Origin: Acidobacteriota bacterium
GTDB lineage: Bacteria; Acidobacteriota; Terriglobia; Versatilivoradales; Versatilivoraceae
Direction of reading: 5' to 3'
DNA: 64,000 bases
NCBI GenBank assembly: GCA_028875575.1
Contig: JAPPDF010000001.1
Coordinates: 1 to 64,000, forward strand
The notes under the pieces are model-generated. The model was not told where the DNA came from, made no database searches, and saw nothing but the letters and a program-made list of their open reading frames with translations. Positions within the stretch are counted from its first letter, which is position 1; each line of letters begins with the position of its first letter. Below are positions 36,227 to 45,277 of this stretch, in pieces. A program made the position numbers and the translations under genes.

Positions 36227-36874
36227 CTACGACTTCTCTTCCTTCTTCTCTTCCGTTTCCTCTTCTGCCGGCTCTTCCGATTCCTTCCAGCCGACGTCGA
36301 TCTTGCAGTCGGGAAGCGCCTTCTGCAGCTTTTCGACTCCCGCCTCGGTCACCTTGGTCTGCCACAAGTAGAGATTCTTGAGGCCCGTCAAGCCTTCCAG
36401 GTGGGCGAGTCCGGCGTCGGTGATGCCGGTTTGATAGAGGTTGAGGTAGTTCAGGTTCTGCAGATCCTTCAGACTAGCCAGGCCGGCGTCCGACACCTTG
36501 GTCCTTTCCAGGTGGAGGCGCGTCAGCGAGCTCAGTCCCGCCAGGTGGGGCAATCCTTCGTCGGTCACGTCGGTCCCGCCGAGATGGAGCCAGACCAGGT
36601 TCTCTACCTCCTTCAGGATCCCCAACTCCCCGTCGAGGGCAGCAGGCTCGGGATCTCCCGGCTTGGGAGTTTCGAACTGCCGCAGGCCGTCATGGTTGCG
36701 GCCCAGGTGAAAATAAACCTCGAGGCCATCGTCGTTCTGGGCGATCTTCATGACCTTGCCGCCGAGTTGCTCGACTTTCTGGACAATCGCCGAATCAGCT
36801 CCATCCTCCGCTTGGGCCGCAACCGACCCCATCAACACGAAGGAAAACAAAACCGCCAGGGTGATGCTCCGCAT
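36227..36874 (-). CDS. Secreted leucine-rich-repeat protein
   Basis: 215 residues. Signal peptide SITLAVLFSFVLMGSVAAQAE, then four to five LRR units of about 24 residues (LVWLHLGGTDVTDEGLPHL, LTRLHLERTKVSDAGLASL, LNYLNLYQTGITDAGLAHL, LKNLYLWQTKVTEAGVEKL), and an acidic tail rich in Glu and Lys. The repeats resemble the ribonuclease-inhibitor-like LRRs common in Planctomycetota and relatives, which serve as protein-binding scaffolds. The ATG at 36874 has GGGAGG 5 bases upstream; the longer open frame to 36955 is rejected. Own promoter (near 37034-37061) and terminator, so monocistronic. The binding partner is unknown. Confidence 0.85.
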   Translation of the reverse strand: MRSITLAVLFSFVLMGSVAAQAEDGADSAIVQKVEQLGGKVMKIAQNDDGLEVYFHLGRNHDGLRQFETPKPGDPEPAALDGELGILKEVENLVWLHLGGTDVTDEGLPHLAGLSSLTRLHLERTKVSDAGLASLKDLQNLNYLNLYQTGITDAGLAHLEGLTGLKNLYLWQTKVTEAGVEKLQKALPDCKIDVGWKESEEPAEEETEEKKEEKS

Positions 36875-37033
36875 GGAATCCTCCCTTTCCTGAACCCGGG
36901 ATGAGACCGGTGATCTGCTCGACCCTGCCGGCAACGCCGGGGCAAATTCGCCCAAGGGATAGGTGGCGCCAGTTCCGGTTGTCGACGGCCTGTTGCGACC
37001 GGGAACCTACCGGTCCGCCGGAGGGTGCGCTCC

Positions 37034-37061
37034 ATTATACTCCTATACTCCGGGACGGCAA
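37034..37061 (-). promoter_or_regulatory. Candidate sigma-70 promoter for the LRR gene
   Basis: On the minus strand TTGCCG (37056-37061) and TATAAT (37034-37039) are 16 bp apart, 160 bp upstream of the LRR start. The remaining divergent spacer 36875-37213 shows no gene. Confidence 0.4.
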
Positions 37062-37213
37062 TCCCCGGACCGCTTTGCAAGCCGTGGAGCGCCGCCGCCC
37101 CCGATCGCCATTGCCTTCGGGCGGGAACCAAATACGGCCGACCTCGACGCCTTGTCGGGGCGAGACTCTTGAAGTAGAATCCCGATCTCGAATTCAGTAT
37201 AGGGAAGAACTCA

Positions 37214-37582
37214 ATGGTCGATGCCGCACGGTTGACCCGCTGGCTGGACAAGCTCAGGAAGGGCACGCTCACCGAACAGGATCTGCGGGAGGCTCTGGAC
37301 GAGTTGAAGCAAGGGGAGGACGGCGCCCCACCGCCTCAGAAGCTGCTCTACCTTCAGACCCACAGCACCGCCGTGGACTCGCCGGTCAACGGCATGTCCA
37401 TCGTGGAGGGAGGAGAAGTGCGGCTGCCGCCCGAAGACTACGAGGACTGGCCCTATCACACGGTGCTGGACGCCCTCCAGGACGGGTGGCGGGTGGTCAA
37501 GTTTCCGGAACTGTCCCTGCTGTTCGACCATCCCGACGAAGTCGACCGCTGGATGGGGTGCGAGTTCATCCTGGAGAAATAA
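37214..37582 (+). CDS. Hypothetical protein, operon partner of the PhyH-type oxygenase
   Basis: 122 residues, soluble, no signal peptide or membrane segment. N-terminal helices (RLTRWLDKLRKGTLTEQDLREALDEL) are followed by a mixed region with QTHSTAVDSPVNGMSI and a C-terminal FPELSLLFDHPDEVDRWMGCEFILEK. I do not recognise the family. AGGGAAG lies before the ATG. The next gene begins 11 bp after its stop with its own AAGGAGG, so the two are co-transcribed and may act on the same substrate. It could be a small accessory or chaperone subunit, but nothing in the sequence proves it. Confidence 0.75.
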   Translation: MVDAARLTRWLDKLRKGTLTEQDLREALDELKQGEDGAPPPQKLLYLQTHSTAVDSPVNGMSIVEGGEVRLPPEDYEDWPYHTVLDALQDGWRVVKFPELSLLFDHPDEVDRWMGCEFILEK

Positions 37583-37593
37583 GGAGGCCGGCC

Positions 37594-38415
37594 GTGGCGC
37601 TGGGAACCTACGACTGCAAGCCGACGCTTACCGACCAGCAGATGATGGATTTCTGCCGCAACGGATACCTGATGCTGGAGGAGGTGGTCTCGGACGAGGT
37701 CAACCGCCGGACCGTCGAGTTCATGAAGGACCACGATGTGGAGGAGCCGGTCGAGATCCTGGAGGAAGAGTGGTTCGTGGATGCGGTCATCAAGAACCCG
37801 CAGGGGGCCGGCGCCGTCCGGTCTCTGCTGGGGAGGGATTTCCGCCTGCCGCTGGTCATGAGCAGCCATCGGATTCAATGCCCCGGCCCGGCCCAGCCCT
37901 GGCATCCGGACGCCGGGTCCATCTCGGCTCCGCGGCTGGACTACCTGCAGGTGTTCTACTACCCCAGCGGCGCCACCCGCGCGATGGGCCCCACCGAACT
38001 GATTCCCGGGAGCCATCTCAGCCAGGCCCGCAACGCCTTCCTGGGACGCCTGCGCAGCCTGAAGCCGGCGGTCTCTACCGCTTCACCCCCGGGTTCCATC
38101 ATCGTCACCGCCTATTCGATCATTCACCGCCGCAGCCCGAGCACCGCCACAGGCGTACGCGACAACCTGAAGTACAATTACTGGCGCACCACTCCGCCCC
38201 AACGCGACTGGGCGGTGGATCCCGACTTTAACTTCTCTTGGCACAAGAACGTGCTGCCTCCCTTCAGCGTTTCCGCCGCCCGCATGTTCGCGTGGCTCTG
38301 CGGGGAGGACTGGGAGCACATCGGCGGCCAGGCCTGGCCCTGCTTCATGGCGGGTGTCTACGACTTCGACCAGATCGGCCTGCCCAAGGGCCTGCGACGT
38401 AATCGGGAGGGATAG
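37594..38415 (+). CDS. Phytanoyl-CoA dioxygenase family protein (Fe/2-oxoglutarate oxygenase)
   Basis: 273 residues starting at GTG 37594, which has AAGGAGG at 6-base spacing; the open frame reaches upstream but overlaps the previous gene. The iron triad is visible: His104-x-Asp106 in PWHPDAG and the distal His178 in SIIHRR, followed by an Arg for 2-oxoglutarate (RDNLKYNYWR). PhyH-type enzymes hydroxylate lipids, polyketides, sugars or small acids using O2 and 2-oxoglutarate. Here the substrate is unknown. It follows an unknown 122-residue protein and precedes an MFS transporter on the same strand. Confidence 0.88.
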   Translation: MALGTYDCKPTLTDQQMMDFCRNGYLMLEEVVSDEVNRRTVEFMKDHDVEEPVEILEEEWFVDAVIKNPQGAGAVRSLLGRDFRLPLVMSSHRIQCPGPAQPWHPDAGSISAPRLDYLQVFYYPSGATRAMGPTELIPGSHLSQARNAFLGRLRSLKPAVSTASPPGSIIVTAYSIIHRRSPSTATGVRDNLKYNYWRTTPPQRDWAVDPDFNFSWHKNVLPPFSVSAARMFAWLCGEDWEHIGGQAWPCFMAGVYDFDQIGLPKGLRRNREG

Positions 38416-38559
38416 TCAGGAGCGCCTTCGTCGTTCTGCTCCGGTTCGGCGAGACCTCTCCACTGCAACCTGTCGGAGCACTCCCGGAAGAGCACTCCGC
38501 TCCGGCAGGCCACCAACGAGAACCGGCCCTGCGGTGCCTCCCGGGCCACTGCCCGTACC

Positions 38560-39795
38560 ATGCCATCGGCTGACCACCATTCCGAAGACGAAGTCTCGCG
38601 CCGGCGGCGGCGGTTGGCCATCGCCGTCCTGATCATCTTCAACCTCACTTCCTATAACGGGGTCATGGGCGTTTTCAGTCCCCGGCTCCGCGAATATTTC
38701 TCCCTGACCTATGAGCAGTGGGGAACCATGTCTGGCCTGGGCAGTCTGGGTCAAACAGTGTCCCTGTTGCTGGTGGGGCTGGTGATTGCCCGATTCGGGG
38801 TGCGGCGGATCACCGAACTGTCCCTGGGCGGCGTCGGCGCCTGCTTTGTGTTGATCGGACAAGGCGCCAATCTGCTCGCCCTGAAAGTCAGCCTGTTCTT
38901 TCAGGGACTGTTTGGAGGTTTTTCCAGGTCATCCCTCCCCGCCTACCTGGTGGCTCTCTATCCGTCACACAAACGGCGGATGATTTCGCTCCAGTTGACC
39001 TGCGGTTCCGTCATGGGCATCGTGATTCCGCTGTGGGCCGACCAGCTTCTGAGGTGGTCCCGGGAGGGGGGGCACCAGGAAATGGCCAGGCTGTTCTTCT
39101 CGCCCTTTCTGGTCGCCGGGTTCGTGGTCCTCTGCGGCTGGGCCCTGCTGAGCTTCAGCAGGCAGCCCGACTTCCAAAGCGTTCAAACTCCCGGCCAAAG
39201 CCTCCGCCTTCGCCCGCTGCTGGGCATCCGCCCCTTGGCCATCGTGCTGCTGATCACCCTGCATGCCTCTGCCGACGGAGCCACCTACGAGTTCCTTCCC
39301 ATGTTCATGGACCACCAATTCGAGGAGCTTGTCATACCTGCGGGCATGACCCTGGCGGGCCATAACGTGGCCTACCTCATCACCCGCTCCCTGCTTTCAG
39401 TCCTTCCGGAAGGATTGGGCCAGCGGGCCATTCTGACCCTGGCCGGCCCCATCGGAGGGTGCCTCCTGCTGGTGATGCTGTGGCAGGGCAATGCCGTCAC
39501 CGTCCCCCTGATCTACTTCCTGGCCAGCCTCTTCTACGCTGCCGAATTCCCGGTGCTCCTCAGCGAGATCTCCTCCCGCTCCATGGCCCACTTCGCCGCG
39601 GTCATGTCCGGGGGCTACCTCCTCGGCAACCTCACCTCCTTCCTGCTGATGAAGGGAACCGGCCGCCTGGTGGACACCACCGGCGACTTCCGGGTAGCCC
39701 TGAGCGTAGCCGCCTGCGGCTTCATCCTCTTCGGGTTGGTCGCCTTCCTGGCGGGTTTGGGCAAGCGGCCTGCTGCGGGCGAAGAGGCTGCCTGA
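38560..39795 (+). CDS. Major facilitator superfamily transporter
   Basis: 411 residues with 12 hydrophobic segments and a short charged N-terminus (RRRRRL). The loop between segments 2 and 3 (ARFGVRRITEL) is a weak form of the MFS A motif, and PSHKRRMISL follows segment 4. Twelve-span MFS proteins move small solutes by proton coupling. The substrate cannot be told; the neighbours (oxygenase, unknown protein) suggest a small organic acid or metabolite. A 144-bp gap separates it from the oxygenase, so it may have its own promoter. It is the last GC-rich gene before the lower-GC island. Confidence 0.87.
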   Translation: MPSADHHSEDEVSRRRRRLAIAVLIIFNLTSYNGVMGVFSPRLREYFSLTYEQWGTMSGLGSLGQTVSLLLVGLVIARFGVRRITELSLGGVGACFVLIGQGANLLALKVSLFFQGLFGGFSRSSLPAYLVALYPSHKRRMISLQLTCGSVMGIVIPLWADQLLRWSREGGHQEMARLFFSPFLVAGFVVLCGWALLSFSRQPDFQSVQTPGQSLRLRPLLGIRPLAIVLLITLHASADGATYEFLPMFMDHQFEELVIPAGMTLAGHNVAYLITRSLLSVLPEGLGQRAILTLAGPIGGCLLLVMLWQGNAVTVPLIYFLASLFYAAEFPVLLSEISSRSMAHFAAVMSGGYLLGNLTSFLLMKGTGRLVDTTGDFRVALSVAACGFILFGLVAFLAGLGKRPAAGEEAA

Positions 39796-40054
39796 CGAGG
39801 AAGACCGGGCTGGCTTCCCTATAGGAAGGAACATGCAATGCTAGATTTTTGGGATTGATGTGCGAACCTACCCGTCGACCTTTGGCAGTGACATTTCTTC
39901 CCCTATTCCTTGAAAGGGCAGGACGCCCTCCCGAATCTCTTATGGTGGACTGGGCTGAGACTCCATGGAACGGTCCAAGAATGTCGCGTAACCTACCATC
40001 CCCAGCAAAAAGATTATTGTTTGGTAAGTGCTGTAACTGTTAACCGGGAGGAAC
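39796..40054. other. Composition boundary, no gene
   Basis: 259 bp where GC content falls from the chromosomal level to that of island 1. No repeat, integrase, tRNA or terminator is evident here. Confidence 0.5.
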
Positions 40055-41116
40055 TTATATGTGACCTAATTTGGCTCCCGTCGTTGGGCATGCTGGGCAA
40101 CTAACGATGCTGTTGGGTTGTAGCTCCTTGTCAGGGTTGCTGTCTGTGTCGAGTTGACCGGCAATCAATGCTGCCACTTGTGAATCAAAAGCATCTCTAT
40201 TCACGGCATACATGCCTCCGCGTGCACCTTCAAACCCACAGTTCCACGACGCAAGTGCCTGTCCATAGCGAAGTGCCTCTCTTATCCTCTTAGCGCCACC
40301 TCTCCTTAGCTGAACCATTCCCCTAGCAGTGGACTTTGCCAGAAACCCTGCAGTTACCCAATCGCCCGCACCACAACTATCGGCAAGCCGAGGCACAGGA
40401 ATAGCATTAAGGTATAACCATTTCGACGGTAGCCGACCAAAGCGATGACGATACCTAAGACCGTTCTCACCGAGCGTTTGAACCTCGAGAAGCGTCGATG
40501 AATCATTACCCATCACTCCATTCACTCCCGCCATTCGTTGATCAGAATACTTGACGATGTGTGCCAGGCGTATTGCTTCTGCCATCAGATTCTTTGTTCC
40601 CCTACCCGATGGCTCAAAGACTACAACTGCACCCCTTTCGGCTGCTATTTTGGCAAGAGACAGCGCAGCATGAGACAGTCTGTCAAAGAAGAAAACTGAT
40701 ACATTCATCATAGAATGGGCGACCGTTTCAGTTGCTGTTTTCCACACAGGCTTGTAGGTAGGAAGCCATTTTCCACACTTGGGACAGGACCACGAAAATC
40801 TATGTCTCGGCTTTCCGTTTCGACCACGTCCTATTTCCTGTATGACGATTGGAGTATTTGCAGTTGGCTCACAACTAGCGAAGTCGAGAAACATCCCCCA
40901 ATGCCCGAAATCAGCTCGTACACGCTGAGACGCCTGATCACCATTCATTCGTGCGACCGGAAAAGCCTCCCAACCTAGAAATGCCAGAATAGCCAACACA
41001 TTTCCACACGTACCCCCTGCCCAAGACCGCACCGACGATTGAGGATCTGGGCCAAGAACAAGATCAAGGGCAACGAGACCGGTACCGAAAATTCTTGGTC
41101 GATCACTAGAGGTCAT
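40055..41116 (-). CDS. PfkB-family carbohydrate/nucleoside kinase (island 1 operon)
   Basis: 353 residues. PfkB/ribokinase fold: N-terminal WAGGTCGN (34-39 region) for sugar binding and DSCGAGDW (246-253), the anion-hole/catalytic Asp motif, with NCGFEGARGG (292-301) near the ATP site. Would phosphorylate a sugar or nucleoside. Unusual: a CPKCGKW knuckle at 111-117 inserted in the substrate-lid region, and a further CPAC near the C-terminus (340-343). The ATG at 41116 is chosen because it lies 4 bp after the previous gene's stop; a longer frame to 41185 overlaps that gene. Last gene of the five-gene operon. GC content is clearly below that of 20-39 kb. Confidence 0.85.
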   Translation of the reverse strand: MTSSDRPRIFGTGLVALDLVLGPDPQSSVRSWAGGTCGNVLAILAFLGWEAFPVARMNGDQASQRVRADFGHWGMFLDFASCEPTANTPIVIQEIGRGRNGKPRHRFSWSCPKCGKWLPTYKPVWKTATETVAHSMMNVSVFFFDRLSHAALSLAKIAAERGAVVVFEPSGRGTKNLMAEAIRLAHIVKYSDQRMAGVNGVMGNDSSTLLEVQTLGENGLRYRHRFGRLPSKWLYLNAIPVPRLADSCGAGDWVTAGFLAKSTARGMVQLRRGGAKRIREALRYGQALASWNCGFEGARGGMYAVNRDAFDSQVAALIAGQLDTDSNPDKELQPNSIVSCPACPTTGAKLGHI

Positions 41117-41120
41117 TTTT

Positions 41121-42242
41121 CTACGCTCCACTTGCTTCCAACGTAGACTGTCCTGCCGGATACACCTCACCCTCCAACCAAACATGAATTAGATTCGGTT
41201 CAGGCATAGTGTTAGGAACCGACGCGCATAAATCGTACCCCATAGACTCGAGGTGTGCGACTGGGAGATCTCGTTCGAGTGCTGCCATCAGTGCGCCTAA
41301 TGCCATCACCTTGCTGCCAAGCGGAGACAGGACAAGAAGAGATCCGCCGGTCTCGGCAAACACTGGTCTGCGCAAGTCATCAAGTTTAAGAATCGTGCGA
41401 TAGAGGTCCAATGGGTCTCCCTCATCGGCGTAGACAATGTTACGCGTATCGACCGCCCATGTGTTCTCCAATTCCACCAAGTATTCCGCAGCCAACGTAT
41501 CCACCAATTGAGGATCCGTTGCCGGAAACGGCAGAATTGGACAGGTATCATGGGGGACAACAAAGTCAAACAATTGTCTTAGTGCGTTGCTGCGTCCAGC
41601 TGCCAGTTGTGGCAACCATAGTTTGGCAGCTGAAGCAGCACCGTCGAGAGTCGAGCGACCTCTATAACCGTGAACGTACCCAGGAGCATCGCTTGGTATC
41701 GAGCGAATACCCGCATCGAGCTTAGGATCATGCGCAACGAATACGTGAAGGTTTGCAGGGCCTCTCCCTCCTCTGATGAGCTCCGCGAAGTACCTAATAA
41801 TCGGAAAGCTCGTACCAACCGATAGCGCACTAGTATCGATCACTACGTCAGTAGTGCCGTCCAGAGCATGCTGACTTAGCTTTCGAACAACATTACGTCC
41901 ACCTGTTACGGCTATTGATCCGGCCCCGAAAATGTCAACTGGTAGGACTAAGTGCTCCCTAACCGCTCTTTCTAAAGTGCAACGATTTTGCTTTGCCCGG
42001 GCGAGTAGTTCCTGAGTCGGGTTTGGTCGATTCTCTTGGATGTACAGGGCACGTAAGCTCTTAGCAACTGCGGACAGCTTTACCGGTACAACAGTCGAAC
42101 GCGGATCGAAACCCGCCCCCGCGAGCAACAGTACTCGCCGGTCGGGCAGTGCAAAGTATTCAGATATAAAATCAACTGCCTCGCTACCTCGATGCGAAAC
42201 GCATGGATCCCAGCGGAGTTCACTATCAAATACGGTTATCAT
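41121..42242 (-). CDS. Unrecognised conserved-looking protein of island 1 operon
   Basis: 373 residues from ATG 42242 (a TTG at 42266 extends it by 8). Soluble, alpha/beta pattern. Early [13 protein letters not shown] (38-50) looks like a dinucleotide- or nucleotide-binding turn. The middle [21 protein letters not shown] and the C-terminal [35 protein letters not shown] (in two parts) resemble strand-helix units of Rossmann-like folds. I do not recognise the family. It starts inside the 3' end of the ATPase gene (17-bp overlap) and ends 4 bp before the PfkB gene, so it is tightly coupled to both. It may be the sensor or effector of the set, which is inference only. Confidence 0.8.
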   Translation of the reverse strand: MITVFDSELRWDPCVSHRGSEAVDFISEYFALPDRRVLLLAGAGFDPRSTVVPVKLSAVAKSLRALYIQENRPNPTQELLARAKQNRCTLERAVREHLVLPVDIFGAGSIAVTGGRNVVRKLSQHALDGTTDVVIDTSALSVGTSFPIIRYFAELIRGGRGPANLHVFVAHDPKLDAGIRSIPSDAPGYVHGYRGRSTLDGAASAAKLWLPQLAAGRSNALRQLFDFVVPHDTCPILPFPATDPQLVDTLAAEYLVELENTWAVDTRNIVYADEGDPLDLYRTILKLDDLRRPVFAETGGSLLVLSPLGSKVMALGALMAALERDLPVAHLESMGYDLCASVPNTMPEPNLIHVWLEGEVYPAGQSTLEASGA

Positions 42243-44136
42243 CGAGAAATCGGTCCAAATTCTCAACGCGCCGTTCTAGAAATCCTCCACGACTCAACGT
42301 CAAGCCATGCTGTAGCAACAACACACCACTCAATTCGATCAAGCACCACAATCGACGTTTGGTACCGTGATTAGGCACCAAAACAAAAGCGTTATAGGCG
42401 ACACCGTATTTGAGCACATTCGCCAGTCGCGGATGGGTGTTGGGAATCGCGTTGAACTCTTCCTGTGGAATGCCGACCGCATTAGCGCCCCCCCCAAGCG
42501 AAGCGTTTCCTTCCAAGCTCTTCGTAACGCATTCTGATGCAATGCCTTTAGCTAGTCGACGTACCATCTGATGCTGCGGGAAACTCCACGCACTTACGAT
42601 TTCGTCGGCTCGTTCACGCAGTAGCTTGTGTTGAGAATCACTGCTTAGCGTCGGTGGTTTCCCACGAATGAGTTGTGTTTCCGCCTGTGAAATCAAGCGT
42701 GCCGTAAGATGAAGGAACTGCTCGGCATTCTCTGAGCTAGCATCGCAGACCGTATCGATACCAAAGAAAAATGGTCGATTATATCGGTGAAGCAAGTGTA
42801 TCCTAGCGCCTTCCGCGACACTAGAATCGACGGACAATGGCCGTTTTGGCTCTGCCTTGGAATAGAGTTCTGCGAAGAGTCCTCCCTCGCCTATCCGCTT
42901 TGCATACCGCTTCATAAGCACGGCTAGCATCGCGAGCCTCAGATCATCCCCATCGTCTCTCTTATGTTCGAGATATGCATCAACGTCATGCTCGAATTTT
43001 TGGCGTCGCTCCAAAGAAATCCCTAGCCTTCGCTGCAGACTATTTACCTGCTTTTCAAGCCTGGCTCGCTTACCCGATGTAATTCTCACGAAATTGTTTG
43101 ACAGAAAATCACCGAGATTCTGCAATCCACGCCTATTAAATAACTCCATTTGACGAATATACCGACTTGCCATATCCTTCGCCATTTTCCGAAAAGCGAT
43201 TCTATGACCGCGACGATTCTGGGTTCCTTGCATCCAGATGTCTGTTATCTCGCGGTTTAGTTTAACGCCCGCTTTCGCGCTTTTTGGTGACTTGTCCAAT
43301 AGCACATCCTCAGGAGTCAATCCGTCCAAACGAGTCAGGATCCATCGCGCCACCTTGAGTTCGCGCCGAACCAACCATTGACGCAGAGCGACAAATTGAG
43401 ACGAGTGTAGGGAATGTGCATCATCAAAAATTATTAGCGGTCGAAGGATCAACTTGTTCTCGCCGTCCTTGATTCTCATGGACTCGATAACGTCGAAGGG
43501 TCGATAAACCGTACTCCCCTTGGCATCAATATCGTCTACCTCCGGTGGTATTAGTGCCGCCGACACTCGATAGATCGCCTCCTCCACCTCGCGGGCACGT
43601 TCAAGAAGAGCCGGTCCGCTGGTTCCGCCAATCGCCCTGAGTGCCGCCAATGCGTCGCCTCTCGGGATAACCTCTACATCGTGAAGAGACACGCCGGCCC
43701 GCTCGAAGTTTCGAAGCCACGCAATGATCGATCGGGCCTGCAATAGTGCAATCATTAGCCCAGTCCTGAGGGATTCAGGATACGGCAACTCCCAAAAATC
43801 TCGATATTCCGCCTCCAAGGGAAGCCTCGCTGCCGAAATTGTTGCTCTACCGTCCACGATAGCATCGCACGTCGACAAAGTATCAATAAGCGGTTTGTAT
43901 GTGTTTAGTCCTGAATTGCGGAGCAACGTCCGAATTGTCGAGTATTGAAACAACCGGGCCAGTGTTGTTTTTCCGCTTCCCGGTGTGCCAATGACCATCA
44001 CTAACCGATCATAAAGTCTTCCGTCCTTCGCAGGCTTCTCAAAGAAAGTTCTAAGGGGTTCTGATGTCACAACGGCGAGGAATGCCTCGTCGTCCCGAAG
44101 GTACTCCGTTGCTCGCTTCTCGAAAGGGTTGGCCAT
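42226..44136 (-). CDS. P-loop ATPase of island 1 operon
   Basis: 636 residues. Walker [10 protein letters not shown] at 50-58, Walker B LIIFDDAH near 234-241, then WILTRLDGL in a sensor-like position: an AAA/STAND- or Orc-like ATPase core in the first 300 residues. The rest is helical and Arg/Lys-rich ([21 protein letters not shown]), with no known domain that I can name and no membrane span. The ATG at 44136 has AAGGA 7-8 bases upstream and lies 10 bp after the PRTase-like stop; the frame to 44298 overlaps that gene and is rejected. Probably the energy-using switch or scaffold of the system. Confidence 0.85.
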   Translation of the reverse strand: MANPFEKRATEYLRDDEAFLAVVTSEPLRTFFEKPAKDGRLYDRLVMVIGTPGSGKTTLARLFQYSTIRTLLRNSGLNTYKPLIDTLSTCDAIVDGRATISAARLPLEAEYRDFWELPYPESLRTGLMIALLQARSIIAWLRNFERAGVSLHDVEVIPRGDALAALRAIGGTSGPALLERAREVEEAIYRVSAALIPPEVDDIDAKGSTVYRPFDVIESMRIKDGENKLILRPLIIFDDAHSLHSSQFVALRQWLVRRELKVARWILTRLDGLTPEDVLLDKSPKSAKAGVKLNREITDIWMQGTQNRRGHRIAFRKMAKDMASRYIRQMELFNRRGLQNLGDFLSNNFVRITSGKRARLEKQVNSLQRRLGISLERRQKFEHDVDAYLEHKRDDGDDLRLAMLAVLMKRYAKRIGEGGLFAELYSKAEPKRPLSVDSSVAEGARIHLLHRYNRPFFFGIDTVCDASSENAEQFLHLTARLISQAETQLIRGKPPTLSSDSQHKLLRERADEIVSAWSFPQHQMVRRLAKGIASECVTKSLEGNASLGGGANAVGIPQEEFNAIPNTHPRLANVLKYGVAYNAFVLVPNHGTKRRLWCLIELSGVLLLQHGLTLSRGGFLERRVENLDRFLDDNRI

Positions 44137-44146
44137 CTCCCGTCCT

Positions 44147-45277
44147 TCACAAGTGACGTTGGCGGCGTCGAAAAAGCGGCCGCATCGCCGGTACAGCGAC
44201 GCCGCCGCGTTCACCACCACCCGTCTCTGCCCAAAGAAGGGCAACTGAGTTATTCGGCGTGTTGTGTTCAAGCACGACAGGCAATGCGCCACCAGCATAG
44301 CCGAGTGCCATGTTGGAGACTGTACCCACCTTTGTGTGCTTCGTTTCTATCTCTGGATCGTAGTACTTGCGTGCTAACGCGACAAAATCTTTGTAACGGC
44401 CTGCTTGAGAATCTACAGGCAAATCATCCGGTAGAATAGTGCCAAAGGAAGCATGTATCGCGTGCGCCCATCCCCTATCGTTTAGGAAATCGCTTGCCGC
44501 AGATAACTTGCTCTCAATAGAAATTGCGGCATTTGCAGACGCCATGTAGTGATGAATGCACAGCTCCCAGTCTGGAGAGAGAAAAGAGCCTTCCCTAGCA
44601 ACATCATTGATCGAGTGTTTAAAGCGTACAAGCTTCCCTTTCCAGCCCGTTTCTTGGTCAGCCCGCAAGAACGTTGAGCCGGATGCGGTGAAGTCATCAA
44701 TCAAATAAATGATACGAAACTTGGCTGCTTCATCAGCGAGGTCGGACCTCAAGTGATTAAGGAGGTCCTTCCATTTTTCAGTGTCCAGCTGGATTCCACC
44801 GACCAACTGTTCATTACTTAGCCGTCCTGTATTGGCATGACGAATAGTGTCCATGCGGGCACCATCGCTCAGTCCCAAAAAAAGCGTCTGCCGTCGAAGA
44901 CGCCCAATTTCTGCACGAGCATCACTATCAGCGAGCACACGATAGGTTGGAATTGATAGTTTGGCGGCGACTGATCGAACCAGTCGATCGTGCACAAAAT
45001 GTGGATAGAATTGCTCTACTAAGCGCTGCACTTCACCTTGACCAAAATAGACCAACGCTGTACGCACAAAGTCGTAAGCTGTGTTCCGTTCATCCGGTGT
45101 AAATTGTTGAAGCCACATTACTAAACTTTCTATAAAGCGCATTCCCGCTTGGAAATCACGATAGCTATCATACTTTAGCCTTGCCATAAGCCTTAACCAT
45201 CGAAATTCTTCTCGTGCCTGTTCATCCGACCAGTCCATTATTTTGCCCAGGACTCTTAGGGCAAGTTCTTGATTCAT
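44147..45277 (-). CDS. Phosphoribosyltransferase-like protein (PRTase-CE-like) of island 1 operon
   Basis: 376 residues. [14 protein letters not shown] (189-202) is a good match to the PRPP-binding loop of type I phosphoribosyltransferases (two acidic residues, then small residues and Thr). The C-terminal HNTPNN (338-343) followed by SVALLWAE is a second conserved-looking block. The N-terminal 110 residues are helical. From memory, NCBI lists similar proteins as phosphoribosyltransferase-like, and computational surveys of bacterial conflict systems use the name PRTase-CE; I could not check the match. The 4-bp overlap with the SIS-HAD gene shows co-translation. A C-terminal Arg-rich tail (FRRRQR) is odd. 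Confidence 0.82.
   Translation of the reverse strand: MNQELALRVLGKIMDWSDEQAREEFRWLRLMARLKYDSYRDFQAGMRFIESLVMWLQQFTPDERNTAYDFVRTALVYFGQGEVQRLVEQFYPHFVHDRLVRSVAAKLSIPTYRVLADSDARAEIGRLRRQTLFLGLSDGARMDTIRHANTGRLSNEQLVGGIQLDTEKWKDLLNHLRSDLADEAAKFRIIYLIDDFTASGSTFLRADQETGWKGKLVRFKHSINDVAREGSFLSPDWELCIHHYMASANAAISIESKLSAASDFLNDRGWAHAIHASFGTILPDDLPVDSQAGRYKDFVALARKYYDPEIETKHTKVGTVSNMALGYAGGALPVVLEHNTPNNSVALLWAETGGGERGGVAVPAMRPLFRRRQRHL

Noticed and set aside
36901-37593. Upstream extension of the PhyH-type oxygenase frame
   Set aside because: Overlaps the 122-residue gene and lacks similarity; GTG 37594 has a strong ribosome site.
39849-40043. Small + strand frames at the left edge of island 1
   Set aside because: No ribosome site or similarity; they fall in the composition boundary.
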